Of a stretch of DNA of 64,000 nucleotides, positions 26,784 to 35,806 are shown in pieces (positions within the stretch are counted from its first letter, which is position 1; each line of letters starts with the position of its first letter). The DNA is taken from contig CAVRJB010000013.1 in assembly GCA_963721385.1 (NCBI GenBank), forward strand, positions 682,001 through 746,000, in the 5' to 3' direction. This DNA comes from DAOMFB01 sp963721385. Lineage in GTDB: Bacteria; Acidobacteriota; Thermoanaerobaculia; UBA5066. The notes beneath the pieces were generated by a model. That model was not told the DNA's origin. It did no database searches and worked only from the letters and a program-made list of their open reading frames with translations. The position numbers and the translations under genes were made by a program.

Positions 26784-28356
26784 CTAGAAGGGCCAGGGCG
26801 TCGGACCGGCGGACTCTTCGACCTCGCGGCGCGCGAGGAGGCGAGGCTGGGCCGAGCCCGTGGCCGCGATCTCCCGCTCGAGCGTCCCGCGCTGCCCGAA
26901 GTAGACGTCCGCCACGTACGCCCGGACGAGTCGCTCGCGGGGACCGGGTGGCGAGAGAGATGCAAGCGGCCACCCCGGCGCCGATCCAGAGCACCGCGCC
27001 GACGGCGGCGGCAAGGAGACGGCGCCGCCCGAAGACGATGCCCGCGGCGGCTCCGACGGCGGCGAACGGCAGGGCGAGGGCCGCGAGGCCGCCCGACGCG
27101 AGATGCAGGAGATTCGGGACCACGAGGCCGCCCGAGAGGAGAGGTGCGGCGAAGGAGCCCCACGGCAGCGCGAATCCTCCTGGGACGAACGGGAAGACGA
27201 GCGCCGTCAGCGAGACGGCTCCCGCGGACGCGCCGAGCAGGGCGGCCTCCAGACGCCCGCCACCCCGAAACGCGAGCGGGAAGACGAGGAAGGGCAACGC
27301 GCCGACGAGGTACCGCGGTCCGACGGTGAACCCGCCGTGCCAGTTCGGGTAGCCCGCGAAGAGGATCAGCATCGAAAGGGGCACGAGGGCGAGCGCCGCG
27401 GTCGCCGGACGGCCCAGGCACCGGGCCGCCGCCGGGAGCGCCCGGAGACCGAGGACGAGGAACGGCGAGAAGAGGAGAAGCCCCTTCGACGGATCCGCGA
27501 CGAGGCGCCCGAGGGCGACGGGCGACGGAAGACCGATCCCGAAGAGCCCCGTCGACGCGAGCGCGCGGAAGGACCCGACAGCCTCGTGGGCCGACGAGAG
27601 CTCGAAAAAGCCGCCGAAGCAGAGCCTGTTGTAGACGAGGAGGGCCAGAGCGAAAGGTGCGCTCCCCGCGGCGATCCGCGCGAGGCGTCCCGCTCCCCGT
27701 TCCCACGTGGCCGCAAGCGCGAGAACGATGGCGGGGACGGCCGCGGGGTACTCCGCCAGGACCGCGACGCCGAGCAGCGCGCCTGCCAGGGCGTCGCGGC
27801 GCGCCGCCGCGCGCGGCGCGCCGGGCGTGAAGAGCGACGCCCAGGCCCCGAAGAGCGCCGCCGCGACGAGGGCGTGGGAAAAAAGAAGGAGCCCGTAAGC
27901 GAAGAGCGGCGTCCCGAAGAGGAGCGCGAAGACGACAACGGAAACCCGCTCCCGGTCCGCCCCGAGCCGACCCGCCGTCCGGGCCGCGACGAGGGCGAGG
28001 AGAAGGGCGGGAAGCGTCGCGCCCGCGAGGCGCATCCCGTCGAGGCCGAGGCGCATCGCCTCGCGCGACGGCGGGCCGGCGATCGGCCGCACGAGGAGGT
28101 AGCCCGGCAGCGCGACGAACGCGAGGCCCGGTGCCTTGTTCGAGTAGAAGCGGCCGTCCACCGTGGCGACGTCCTCGAACGAAGGACCGAGCAGCGGACG
28201 GACGGCCGAGATCTCCGGTGTCCCGCGCTCGGCGAGCGACGCGGCGGTGGCCCACCGCGCGAACTCGTTCGGCGAGAGGAAGTGCGGGAAGACGGGGACC
28301 ACGAGGAGCGCGAGGGCCCCGTAGAGGACGAGGAGGGCGCGCGCTCGCCGCGGCAT
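26784..28356 (-). CDS. multi-pass membrane glycosyltransferase-like protein, frame break near the C-terminus
   Basis: About 520 residues with ten or more hydrophobic segments. The N-terminal periplasmic loop carries GRFYSNKAPGLAFVALPGY, a motif seen in GT-C-type mannosyl/arabinosyl-transferase-like membrane proteins that use lipid-linked sugars. A second conserved loop, YPNWHGGFTVGPRYLVG, follows. The homologous sequence changes frame near 26,950, after ACISLATRSP, and continues as RERLVRAYVADVYFGQRGTL to the stop at 26784. Staying in the first frame would give an implausible Arg-rich tail to 26713. ATG 28356 has TAGACT exactly six bases upstream. Acceptor and sugar are unknown. Confidence 0.65.
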
Positions 28357-28362
28357 ACCGGA

Positions 28363-28368
28363 AGTCTA
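28363..28368 (-). promoter_or_regulatory. TAGACT -10-like element six bases before the glycosyltransferase gene
   Basis: Minus-strand TAGACT, six bases, then ATG 28356. It lies in a 29-base divergent gap shared with queA, whose own GTG has a CAGAAT six bases upstream on the other strand (28374-28379). Part of the recurring TAGANT-N6-start pattern. Confidence 0.45.
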
Positions 28369-28385
28369 ACGGGCAGAATCCGCCC

Positions 28386-29522
28386 GTGGACGTCTCCCTC
28401 TTCGAATACGACCTGCCGCCGGAGGCGATCGCGCAGCGGCCTGCGCGGCGCGGAACTGCCCGGCTGATGACGCTCGACCGCGGAACGGGCGCCGTCGGCC
28501 ACCACTGCGTCGCCGACCTGCCGTCCCTCCTCCGCGCGGGAGACGTCCTCGTCCTCAACGACACGAAGGTGATCCCCGCCCGGATCTTCGGAACGGACGA
28601 GCGGGGCCGCCGGACGGAGTTCCTGCTGGTCGACAGGATCCCGCCGGGCCCTTCAAGATGAGGGATGATGAAACTCTGGCGTTGCCTCGCGAAGCCGGGA
28701 CGCCGGGTCAAGGCCAGCCGGGTCTTCTGCTTCGAAAGGGAATGGACCGCGGAAGCGATCCCCGTCGCCTCGACGCCGTCATTCGCCGGGGCCTCGACTC
28801 TTTCACCTTCGAAGAAGAGCTCCCTGGCCGTGAGAACCGCAGCCGGCCTCTACGCTCTCCGGTTCACGAAGCACGGGAGCAGAGCCTCCCTTCTCTCGGA
28901 CCTCCCGTCCCTCGGCTCCGCCCCACTCCCTCCGTACATCCACCGGCCGGGGGGCGTCGCCGACGCGCAGGACGCCGTCGATTACCAGACGGTCTTCGCC
29001 CGCGAGCCGGGCGCCATCGCCGCGCCGACGGCGGGCCTCCACTTCACGGTGCCGATGCTCGCGGCGGCCGCGGCGCGCGGCGCCGAGGTCGCGCAGGTGA
29101 CGCTCCACGTCGGCGTCGGCACGTTCAAGCCGGTGAAGTCCGAGCGCGTCGAGGAGCACGTCATGGACGTCGAGCGGGCTTCGATTCCGGAGAGCTCGGC
29201 CACGCTGGTGAACCGCGCGAAAGCCGAAGGGCGGCGCGTCGTGGCGGTGGGGACGACCAGCGTCCGGACGCTCGAGGCGTCCGCACGACGCCACGCCGGA
29301 AAGGTGGCGACCGAAGCTTTCGAGACAGACCTTTTCCTGGTCCCAGGCGCGGAGTTCCGGGTCGTCGACGCCCTAATGACGAATTTCCACCTGCCCCGCT
29401 CGACGCTCCTGATGCTCGTCTCGGCCTTCGCCGGCCGCGAGCGGGTCCTTTCCGCCTACCGCGAGGCCGTGGAGAAGGGCTACCGGTTCTTCAGTTACGG
29501 CGATGCTATGTTCATCGCGTGA
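28386..29522 (+). CDS. queA: S-adenosylmethionine:tRNA ribosyltransferase-isomerase, interrupted
   Basis: QueA adds the epoxycyclopentane ring in queuosine synthesis using SAM. The N-terminus (FEYDLPPEAIAQRPARRG, VLNDTKVIPARIFG) and the C-terminal two thirds (PLPPYIHRP, PTAGLHFT, HVGVGTFKPVKSE, VGTTSVRTLE, TNFHLPRSTLLMLVSAFAG) are well conserved. The first part ends at an in-frame TGA (28659-28661) after DRIPPGP, and homology resumes in the same frame with LWRCLAKPGRRVK. Between about 28,640 and 28,900 the best match hops between frames. The total span of 378 codons fits the family, so compensating indels (sequencing error or recent damage) are likely. GTG 28386 is the start, and the gene overlaps kup by four bases. 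Confidence 0.75.
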
Positions 29523-31423
29523 GCGGGAAATCCGGAGAGAAGAACGGGCGGCTGGCGGTCCTCTCCGTCGCCGCCCTCGGCATCGTCTACGGGGACATCG
29601 GGACAAGCCCGCTCTACGCGCTCCGGGAGTCGCTCTCGCCGGCCGAGCACGGCCTCGAGTTGACGCGGGGAAACGTCCTCGGCGTCCTCTCGCTCATCGT
29701 CTGGTCGCTCCTCCTCCTCGTGGCGGTGAAGTACGTCGTCGTCATGCTCCGGGCGGACAACGAGGGTGAGGGAGGGATCCTCGCGCTCACGACGCTCGTG
29801 AACCGCTCGCTCGCGCCGGACCACCCGCGCCGGAAGGTCGCGCTCGTCCTCGGTCTCTTCGGCGCCGCGCTCCTCTACGGCGACGGCCTCATCACCCCCG
29901 CGATCTCGGTCCTCTCGGCGGTGGAGGGGCTGAAGGTGCGGAGCCCCGGCCTCGCGCCGGCCGTCATCCCGATCGCCGTCGTCATCCTCGTCGTCCTCTT
30001 CTCGATCCAGCGGAAAGGGACCGGGAAGATCGGCGCCTTCTTCGGCCCGGTGATGCTCCTCTGGTTCGCGACCCTCGGCGTCCTCGGCGTGAAGGAGATC
30101 CTCCGCGCACCGGAGGTGCTCGTCGCGCTCGATCCGACGCACGCCGTCCGCTTCTTCGCGACGGACGGCCTGAAGGGGTTCCTCGTCCTCGGCTCGGTGG
30201 TCCTCGTCGTCACCGGCGGCGAGGCGATCTACGCCGACATGGGGCACTTCGGGGCGCGGCCGATCCGCGTCGCGTGGTTCGGCCTCGTCCTGCCGGCCCT
30301 CCTCTTGAACTACTTCGGGCAGGGGGCGCTCCTGCTTCGGTCTCCGCAGGCGCTCGACAACCCGCTCTTCGAGATGGTGCCGCCGTGGGGCGTTCTCCCG
30401 ATGGTCGTTCTCGCGACCGCGGCGACGACGATCGCGTCGCAGGCCCTGATCTCCGGCGTCTTCTCCCTGACCCGGCAGGCCGTCCAGCTCCGGTTCCTCC
30501 CCCGCCTGATGGTCCTCCACACGTCCGAGACCGAGCGGGGCCAGATCTACCTCCCGGCCGTGAACTGGGCCCTCCTCGCCGGCTGCATCTTCTTCGTCGT
30601 CGACTTCGGCTCGTCCCAGCCGGCTGGCCGCGGCTTACGGCGTCGCGGTCACGTCGACGATGCTCCTGACGACGCTCCTCCTGTCGGTGCTGCTCGTCGC
30701 CGGCTGGAAGGTCGCGCGGTGGAAGGCGGCGCTCCTCGTCGGGACCTTCCTCGTCGTCGAGCTCGCGTTCTTCGGCGCGAATCTCGCGAAGCTCGGGCAC
30801 GGCGGGTGGATTCCGCTCGTGCTCGGCGCGGTCGTCTACACGCTGCTGGTGACGTGGAAGCAGGGACAGCGGATCGTCCTGGAACGGCTGCGGAGCCGGG
30901 GCGTCAGCCTCGCCGCGCCGGTCGAGGAGTACGTCCGACAGGTCGAAACCGAGGATCGCCGGCGCGTTCCCCCGCACGGCCGTCTTCCTCGTGCGCTTTC
31001 CCGACGTCGTTCCGCCGTCGCTTCTCCTGAATCGGCGCCACAACGGCGACCTTCACGAGCGGATCGTGCTGTTGACGGTCGAAACGGCGGAGGTTCCCCG
31101 CCTCCCGCGCGCCCGGCGCGCGGCGTCGAGGCGCTCGGCGCCGGCTTCTTCCGGGTCCAGTCTTGCGCTGGGGCTTCATGGAAGAGCCGGACTTCCCGGC
31201 GGCCCTCGCGGAGATCCTCCTCGACGGCTCGTCCCTCGACCCGGCGGAGACGAGCTACTTCCTCGGGCGCGATTCGGTCATCTCGACCCGGCGCGCTTCG
31301 GCCATGGCGCGCTGGCGGGAGCGGCTCTTCGCCTGGATGCGCCGGAACGAGCGCCCGGCCGCCGCCTACTTCCGGATCCCCCCCGACCGGGCCGTCGAGA
31401 TCGGCGTCGTCGTGGAGATCTGA
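29519..31423 (+). CDS. kup: Kup-family potassium uptake protein, 3' half frame-broken
   Basis: About 635 residues if repaired, the normal length. Kup is a 12-helix, proton-coupled K+ importer. The N-terminal half is intact: GIVYGDIGTSPLYALRE, LRADNEGEGGILALTTLV, LYGDGLITPAISVL, TGGEAIYADMGHFG and LNYFGQGALLL. From about 30,612 the homologous sequence changes frame four times (near 30,612, 30,970, 31,110 and 31,160). It still ends with the typical Kup cytoplasmic tail: RWGFMEEPDFPAAL, SYFLGRDSVI, MARWRERLFAWM and the final VEIGVVVEI. The net frame is restored, which argues for sequence errors. The GTG start overlaps the queA stop (GTGA). Confidence 0.78.
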
Positions 31424-31486
31424 GGGGAACAACGTCCGGGCTCCGGGTCATTTCCGTAGGGAGACCATGAAGGAGAAGGAAACTCC

Positions 31487-32119
31487 GTGACGAAAGCCGC
31501 CCGCGCCGCCCTTGCCATTGCCCTCGCCCTCCTCGCCGGCCCCCTCTTCGGTCAATCACCGGCGCCGTCCCCGAGCCGCGCTCCCTCCCGGAAGCTGATG
31601 AAGGCCACCTTCGCCGGCGGCTGCTTCTGGTGCATGGAACCTCCGTTCGAGGCGCTCGACGGCGTCGTCTCGGTGACGTCGGGTTACACCGGCGGGACGA
31701 AGCAGAACCCGACTTACGAGGAGGTGTCGTCGGGGACGACGGGCCATGCCGAGTCGGTCCAGATCCTGTACGACCCCATCAGGGTCTCCTATGAAAAGCT
31801 GCTCGACGTCTACTGGCACAACGTCGATCCGACGGATGCCGCGGGCCAGTTCTGCGATCACGGAAACCAGTACCGGCCCGCGATCTTCTTCCACGACGAG
31901 GAGCAGAAGCGGCTGGCCGAGGCGTCCCGCGCGGCCCTCGAGAAGTCGAAGCCGTTCGCGGGCGACGTCGTCGTCACGATCGTCCCCGCGTCCGTCTTCT
32001 GGCCCGCGGAGGAGTACCACCAGAAGTACCACTCCAAGAACCCGATCCGGTACAAGTACTATCGGAGCCGGTGCGGCCGGGACGCCCGGCTCGCGCAGCT
32101 CTGGGGTGCGCCGAAGTAA
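31487..32119 (+). CDS. msrA: exported peptide methionine (S)-S-oxide reductase
   Basis: 210 residues. It reduces methionine sulfoxide in oxidised proteins. The N-terminal 22 residues form a signal peptide (AALAIALALLAGPLFGQ), so this copy acts outside the cytoplasm. The catalytic C46 is in the GGCFWCMEPPFE motif, followed by GYTGGTKQNPTYEEVSSGTTGHAE, the CDHGNQYRPAIF segment and a C-terminal RSRCGRD cysteine that could resolve the disulfide. No msrB is fused or adjacent. GTG 31487 is the start. An ATG at 31467 only opens a seven-codon frame. Confidence 0.9.
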   Translation: MTKAARAALAIALALLAGPLFGQSPAPSPSRAPSRKLMKATFAGGCFWCMEPPFEALDGVVSVTSGYTGGTKQNPTYEEVSSGTTGHAESVQILYDPIRVSYEKLLDVYWHNVDPTDAAGQFCDHGNQYRPAIFFHDEEQKRLAEASRAALEKSKPFAGDVVVTIVPASVFWPAEEYHQKYHSKNPIRYKYYRSRCGRDARLAQLWGAPK

Positions 32120-32145
32120 CCCTCGCAGAATCGCCGGGGCGGGAC

Positions 32146-32151
32146 TAGATT
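32146..32151 (+). promoter_or_regulatory. TAGATT -10-like element upstream of the cytidylate-kinase-like gene
   Basis: TAGATT, 62 bases before ATG 32214. Unlike the leaderless cases, this gene also has a strong ribosome site (AAGGAGG, 32201-32207), consistent with a real 5' leader. Inferred from the hexamer alone. Confidence 0.3.
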
Positions 32152-32213
32152 GGAAAGTAGCCTGAGGCGTCGCGATCCAGGCGGGGCGCGACCCCGGGGA
32201 AAGGAGGCTGGTC

Positions 32214-32909
32214 ATGCCCTCCACCCACAGCATCGAAGAGCTCGCGGCGCGCCAGGGGCTCTTCTCCGAGGTCCGCCGCCGGTCCCGCGAGAGCACCGCG
32301 CCCGGCGCCCGCGTCGCCGAGGGTCCGTGGATCACGATCTCGCGGCAGCTCGGCTCGCTCGGCTCCCTCCTCGCGGTCCGACTCGCCGAGACGCTTGGCT
32401 GGCAGGCCTACGACCGGGAGATCCTCGCCGCCATCGCGGACGGGACCCGTAGCCACGAGGTCCTCCTGGAGCGATACGACGAGCATGCCGTCCGGGAATT
32501 CGACGAATATCTCGCTCAGCTCATCGTTCCCGCCGATCCGGGACACGCGCGTTACCTCGTCGAACTTGCGGTCGTCATCGCCCGGATCGCCCGCCAGGGG
32601 CGCGCGGTCCTCGTCGGGCGCGGCGCTCACTGGATCCTGACCCCGGCGTGCGGCCTGAGGGTCCGGACGGTCGGAGCCCTGGACGCGCGCGCCGCCGAGG
32701 TCTCCCGGCTCGAAGGCGTGCCGCTGGACGAGGCACGCCGCATCGTCTCCGAGAACGACCAGACCCAGCGGGCCTTCATCCGCCAGACGTTCCACAAGGA
32801 GATCGACGATCCGTCGGGGTACGACCTCCTCCTGAACGTGGGCGACATGGGCTTCGAAGCCGCCCTCCAGTGCGTCCTCGCCGCCGCGAAAGCGAAGCTC
32901 GGTCTCTGA
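32214..32909 (+). CDS. cytidylate kinase-like family protein
   Basis: 231 residues of the Cytidylate_kin2 family, P-loop proteins distantly related to CMP kinase. The N-terminal segment WITISRQLGSLGSLLAVRLAETLGW replaces a classical Walker A. It is followed by YDREILAAIA, a VLVGRGAHWIL segment and an LDARAAEVSRLEGV helix. The true substrate of the family is uncertain; it is not the housekeeping cmk. A perfect AAGGAGG ribosome site lies six bases before ATG 32214. A strong hairpin follows the stop by six bases, so it is probably monocistronic. Confidence 0.78.
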   Translation: MPSTHSIEELAARQGLFSEVRRRSRESTAPGARVAEGPWITISRQLGSLGSLLAVRLAETLGWQAYDREILAAIADGTRSHEVLLERYDEHAVREFDEYLAQLIVPADPGHARYLVELAVVIARIARQGRAVLVGRGAHWILTPACGLRVRTVGALDARAAEVSRLEGVPLDEARRIVSENDQTQRAFIRQTFHKEIDDPSGYDLLLNVGDMGFEAALQCVLAAAKAKLGL

Positions 32910-32915
32910 AGGATC

Positions 32916-32943
32916 CTGGGGAAACCAGCGCCGGTTTCCCCAG
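32916..32943 (+). terminator. 11-bp hairpin terminator after the cytidylate-kinase-like gene
   Basis: CTGGGGAAACC (32916-32926), a six-base loop, then the exact complement GGTTTCCCCAG (32933-32943), followed by a short ACCCTTT tract. Starts six bases after the stop codon. Near-identical in design to the hairpin at 32996-33023. Confidence 0.7.
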
Positions 32944-32995
32944 ACCCTTTCCGAGCGAATCGCTTCTTCAGGACGATTCCGCCGCGGAGGGGGAT

Positions 32996-33023
32996 TGGGG
33001 GAACCCGAGGCCGGGTTCCCCCA
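32996..33023 (-). terminator. 11-bp hairpin terminator after glnA
   Basis: TGGGGGAACCC (32996-33006), loop GAGGCC, then GGGTTCCCCCA (33013-33023), a perfect 11-bp stem. It ends seven bases beyond the glnA stop on the minus strand. The two tail-to-tail genes are thus separated by twin hairpins with almost the same sequence. Confidence 0.7.
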
Positions 33024-33030
33024 GGCGATG

Positions 33031-34371
33031 TCAGAACTTATTCAGGTACTGCTCGATCTCCCAGCCCGACACCTTGGCGATGTAGGTGTGCCACTCGGCC
33101 CGCTTCGCCTCGACGAAGTTCGTGAAGATGTGGTCGCCGAGGGAGTTCTTCAGGAGGTCGTCCTTCTCGAGGCAGTCGAGGGCCTCCGAGAGACTCCCCG
33201 GGAGGACCTCGATCTTCCGGCGCTTCCTCTCGCGCTCCGACATCTCGAAGACGTTCTCGTTCACCGGCTCGCCCGGCTCCAGCTTGTTCTTGATGCCGTC
33301 GAGGCCGGCGGCCAGCATGACCGTGAAGGCGAGGTACGGGTTGCACGACGGGTCGGGCATCCGGACCTCGCAGCGGGTTCCCATGCCGCGGCGCGCGGGG
33401 ATGCGGACCATCGGCGAGCGGTTCCGCTCGGACCAGGCCACGTTGACCGGCGCCTCGTAGCCCGGTACGAGCCGCTTGTAGGAGTTGACGAGCGGATTCG
33501 TGATGGCGGCGATGGCGCGGGCGTGCTTCAGGACGCCGCCGATGTAGTGGAGGGCCGTCGCCGAGAGCTGGTACTTCGCCTTCGCGTCGTAAAAGGCGTT
33601 CTTCGTGGTCGCGCCCGAGCCGGTCATGAGCGACTGGTGGACGTGCATCCCCGAGCCGTTCACCCCGAAGATCGGCTTCGGCATGAAGGTGGCGTGGAGG
33701 CCGTGGTCAAGGGCGACCTTCTTGACGATCAGCTTGAACGTCGTGACGTTGTCGGCCGTGTGGACGGCGTTCCCGTACTTGAAGTCGATCTCGTGCTGGC
33801 CCGGGGCAACCTCGTGGTGGGCCGCCTCGACCTCGAAGCCCATCGCCTCGAGCGCGACGACGATGTCGCGCCGGCAGTCCTCGCCCCGGTCCACCGGCGT
33901 CAGGTCGAAGTACCCCCCCTCGTCGTGCGTGTCGACGATCGGGTCGCCGGCGGCGTCGCGCCGGAAGAGGAAGAACTCGGCCTCGGGGCCGGTCATCAGC
34001 TCGAAGCCCAGCGCCTTCGCCTTGTCCATCTGCCGCTTGAGCGCCTGGCGAGGGCAGCCCGAGAACGGCTTCCCGTCCGGCTCGATGACGTCGCAGACGA
34101 GGCGGGCGACCTTCCCGTTCGGATGCGACCAGGGGAAGACCTGGAACGTGTTCAGGTCGGGGACGAGCCCCATGTCGGATTCCTGGATCCGGACGAACCC
34201 CTCGATCGAGGAGCCGTCGAACTGGATCTCGCCGTCGAGCGCCTTCTCGAACTGCGAACGGGGCACCTCGACGTTCTTGATGACGCCGAGGATGTCCGTG
34301 AACTGGAGCCTCAGGAAGCGGACCCCTTCCTTGTCGCAGCGCTTCAGGATTTCAGCCGCATTCTGTGCCAT
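33031..34371 (-). CDS. glnA: glutamine synthetase, type GSI-alpha
   Basis: 446 residues; ATP-dependent amidation of glutamate. The catalytic landmarks are FDGSSIEGF, GPEAEFFLF, NGSGMHVHQS, the AITNPLVNSYKRLVPGYEAP motif and NRSPMVRIP. The adenylylation loop found in GSI-beta is missing: the region reads NENVFEMSERERKRRK and lacks the NLYDLP tyrosine. The enzyme should therefore be controlled by feedback and transcription rather than GlnE. ATG 34371 has a GGAGG six bases upstream. A sigma70-like promoter and a 20-bp palindrome lie in the 250-base upstream gap (see 34416-34444 and 34460-34479). Confidence 0.94.
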   Translation of the reverse strand: MAQNAAEILKRCDKEGVRFLRLQFTDILGVIKNVEVPRSQFEKALDGEIQFDGSSIEGFVRIQESDMGLVPDLNTFQVFPWSHPNGKVARLVCDVIEPDGKPFSGCPRQALKRQMDKAKALGFELMTGPEAEFFLFRRDAAGDPIVDTHDEGGYFDLTPVDRGEDCRRDIVVALEAMGFEVEAAHHEVAPGQHEIDFKYGNAVHTADNVTTFKLIVKKVALDHGLHATFMPKPIFGVNGSGMHVHQSLMTGSGATTKNAFYDAKAKYQLSATALHYIGGVLKHARAIAAITNPLVNSYKRLVPGYEAPVNVAWSERNRSPMVRIPARRGMGTRCEVRMPDPSCNPYLAFTVMLAAGLDGIKNKLEPGEPVNENVFEMSERERKRRKIEVLPGSLSEALDCLEKDDLLKNSLGDHIFTNFVEAKRAEWHTYIAKVSGWEIEQYLNKF

Positions 34372-34415
34372 GTCGATCCTCCGGTTAGTTTCGGGTTTTC
34401 GCCCGTTCCGCGCGG

Positions 34416-34444
34416 AGAATCGGTGCAGACTGCTTGGAAGTCAA
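34416..34444 (-). promoter_or_regulatory. sigma70-like promoter of glnA
   Basis: Minus strand: TTGACT (34444-34439), a 17-base spacer, GATTCT (34421-34416). The -35 is a five-of-six match and the -10 is weaker, as expected for an activator-dependent promoter. It would start transcription near 34,409, leaving a leader of about 38 bases that includes the GGAGG site. Confidence 0.45.
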
Positions 34445-34459
34445 CCGAAAACGGCCCGA

Positions 34460-34479
34460 TTGCACACCAAACTGTGCAA
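34460..34479 (-). promoter_or_regulatory. palindromic operator upstream of glnA
   Basis: A perfect inverted repeat, TTGCACA, six bases, TGTGCAA. It is centred about 60 bases upstream of the predicted glnA transcription start, a position typical of activator sites. Its core TGCAC-N8-GTGCA resembles the NtrC half-sites (TGCAC-N7-GTGCA) but is one base wider. The 34,475-34,525 stretch beside it is unusually AT-rich for this genome. Which regulator binds is unknown. It could also serve the divergent HD-domain gene. Confidence 0.5.
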
Positions 34480-34613
34480 AAGAATACATAAAATATGAAA
34501 CTATACGATTTTATGGCTCGTTGGGAAAGTCAACGCCGCTCGGGCCCCCGCGAGGGTGGTCGCCGTCTGGGTGTTCAGTTTCGCAACGGCGCGTTCCCGG
34601 CGGCGCCATTCCG

Positions 34614-34619
34614 TAGACT
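34614..34619 (+). promoter_or_regulatory. TAGACT -10-like element six bases before the HD-domain gene
   Basis: TAGACT, six bases (AGAAGG), then ATG 34626. One of the exact TAGANT-N6-start cases. The rest of 34,372-34,613 holds the glnA promoter region and no gene. Confidence 0.45.
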
Positions 34620-34625
34620 AGAAGG

Positions 34626-35253
34626 ATGAAGAGCCGAGCCGACGCCTGGGCCCTCCTCGACCGAGTTCACAAAGTCGCAGCCCCTCCGCCGCCACGCGCT
34701 CGCCGTCGAGGCGGCGATGCGCCACCTCGCCCGCTCCACCGGCGTCGCGGACGCGGCCGAGATCGAGACCTGGGGGCTCGTCGGGATGCTCCACGACTTC
34801 GACTACGAGAAGTACCCGACGGAGCAGGACCACGTCTTCCGGGGGATGGAGATCCTGAAGGAGCGGAACTGGCCCGAGAACGTCATCAAGGCGATCGGCG
34901 GCCACGCTTTCTACACGAACATCCCGCGAGAGACGCCGATGGAGAAGGCGATCCTCGCGGCCGACGAGCTGACGGGCTTCGTCGGCGCCTGCGCGCTGAT
35001 CCGGCCGACGAAGAAGATCGCGGACGTCCCGGTCGAGTCGGTCCTGAAGCGCCTCAAGGAGAAGTCGTTCGCCCGGACCGTCGACCGGAGCTACGTGACG
35101 AAAGGGGCCGAGGAGTGGGGCCTCCCGCTCCCCGACCTCGTCGCGCTGATCCTCGCGTCGCAGGTCCCGATCGCCGACCGCCTCGGCCTCGCCGGCGCGC
35201 CGGCGGCCGACCTCCCGGACGAGCCGACCCCGCCCGAGCCCGCCGCGCCCTGA
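34626..35253 (+). CDS. HD-domain phosphohydrolase-like protein (HDIG type), frame break near the start
   Basis: About 208 residues. An HD metal-dependent phosphohydrolase fold is indicated by RRHALAVEAAM, the GMLHDFDYEKYP histidine-aspartate pair, IGGHAFYT and an LAADELTGF helix. The N-terminus starts in frame at ATG 34626 (MKSRADAWALL), but homology then continues one frame over as TEFTKSQPLRRHALAVE. A single-base indel therefore lies near 34,660. An ORF from 34717 alone would miss the first metal-binding histidine. The C-terminus is a Pro-rich tail. Substrate unknown. The DNA repair gene ogt starts 19 bases downstream, probably in the same transcript. Confidence 0.68.
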
Positions 35254-35272
35254 GGAGCCGGCCGGAGGACCG

Positions 35273-35785
35273 ATGAGCTCCGTCGCTCTTCGTCTCACGA
35301 CGATCGAGACCCCCGTCGGCGCGGTCGTCGTCGCGCGGAACGGCGAGCGGATCTGCGCGCTCGGCTTCGCCGATCGCTGGGCGGGCCTCCGGAAGGAACT
35401 GGAGAAGAGGTTCGGGAGCGTCGCATGGCAGGACGACCCGGACGGCGGCGCGCCCGCCGATGCGATTCGCCGCTACCTCGCCGGCGACCTCTCCGCGCTC
35501 GACTCCGTCGAGGTCGACACGGCCGGCACCCCCTTCCAGGAGAAGGTCTGGCGGGCGCTTCGCCGGATCCCCGCGGGGCGGACGATCTCGTACGCCGAAC
35601 TCGCGCGCGCCGTCGGATCTCCCTCTGCGGTCCGGGCCGTCGCGGGCGCGAACGCGAGGAATCCCGTCTCCATCGTCGTGCCGTGCCACCGCGTGATCGC
35701 GGCCGACGGCACGCTCGCGGGCTACGGCGGCGGGGTGCCGCGCAAGGAGTGGCTCCTCGTCCACGAGGGCGCGCAACTCGTCTGA
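35273..35785 (+). CDS. ogt: methylated-DNA--protein-cysteine methyltransferase
   Basis: 170 residues. A suicide repair protein that removes alkyl groups from O6-alkylguanine. The active-site PCHR motif lies in NPVSIVVPCHRVIAADG, preceded by the DNA-binding helix-turn-helix region (GRTISYAELARAVGSPSAVRAVAGA) and followed by LAGYGGGVPRKEWLL. The N-terminal ribonuclease-like domain is present. A GGAGG ribosome site precedes the start. Confidence 0.92.
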   Translation: MSSVALRLTTIETPVGAVVVARNGERICALGFADRWAGLRKELEKRFGSVAWQDDPDGGAPADAIRRYLAGDLSALDSVEVDTAGTPFQEKVWRALRRIPAGRTISYAELARAVGSPSAVRAVAGANARNPVSIVVPCHRVIAADGTLAGYGGGVPRKEWLLVHEGAQLV

Positions 35786-35794
35786 CCCACCCGC

Positions 35795-35800
35795 CATAAT
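35795..35800 (+). promoter_or_regulatory. CATAAT -10-like element six bases before the amidohydrolase gene
   Basis: CATAAT, exactly six bases, then GTG 35807. The spacing matches the leaderless pattern, although the hexamer departs from TAGANT at positions 1 and 3. Confidence 0.4.
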
Positions 35801-35806
35801 GCCGGC

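Noticed and set aside
30660..31490. Independent small ORFs inside the 3' half of kup
   Set aside because: Their translations match consecutive parts of the Kup C-terminus only in sections; a single frame-broken gene explains them.
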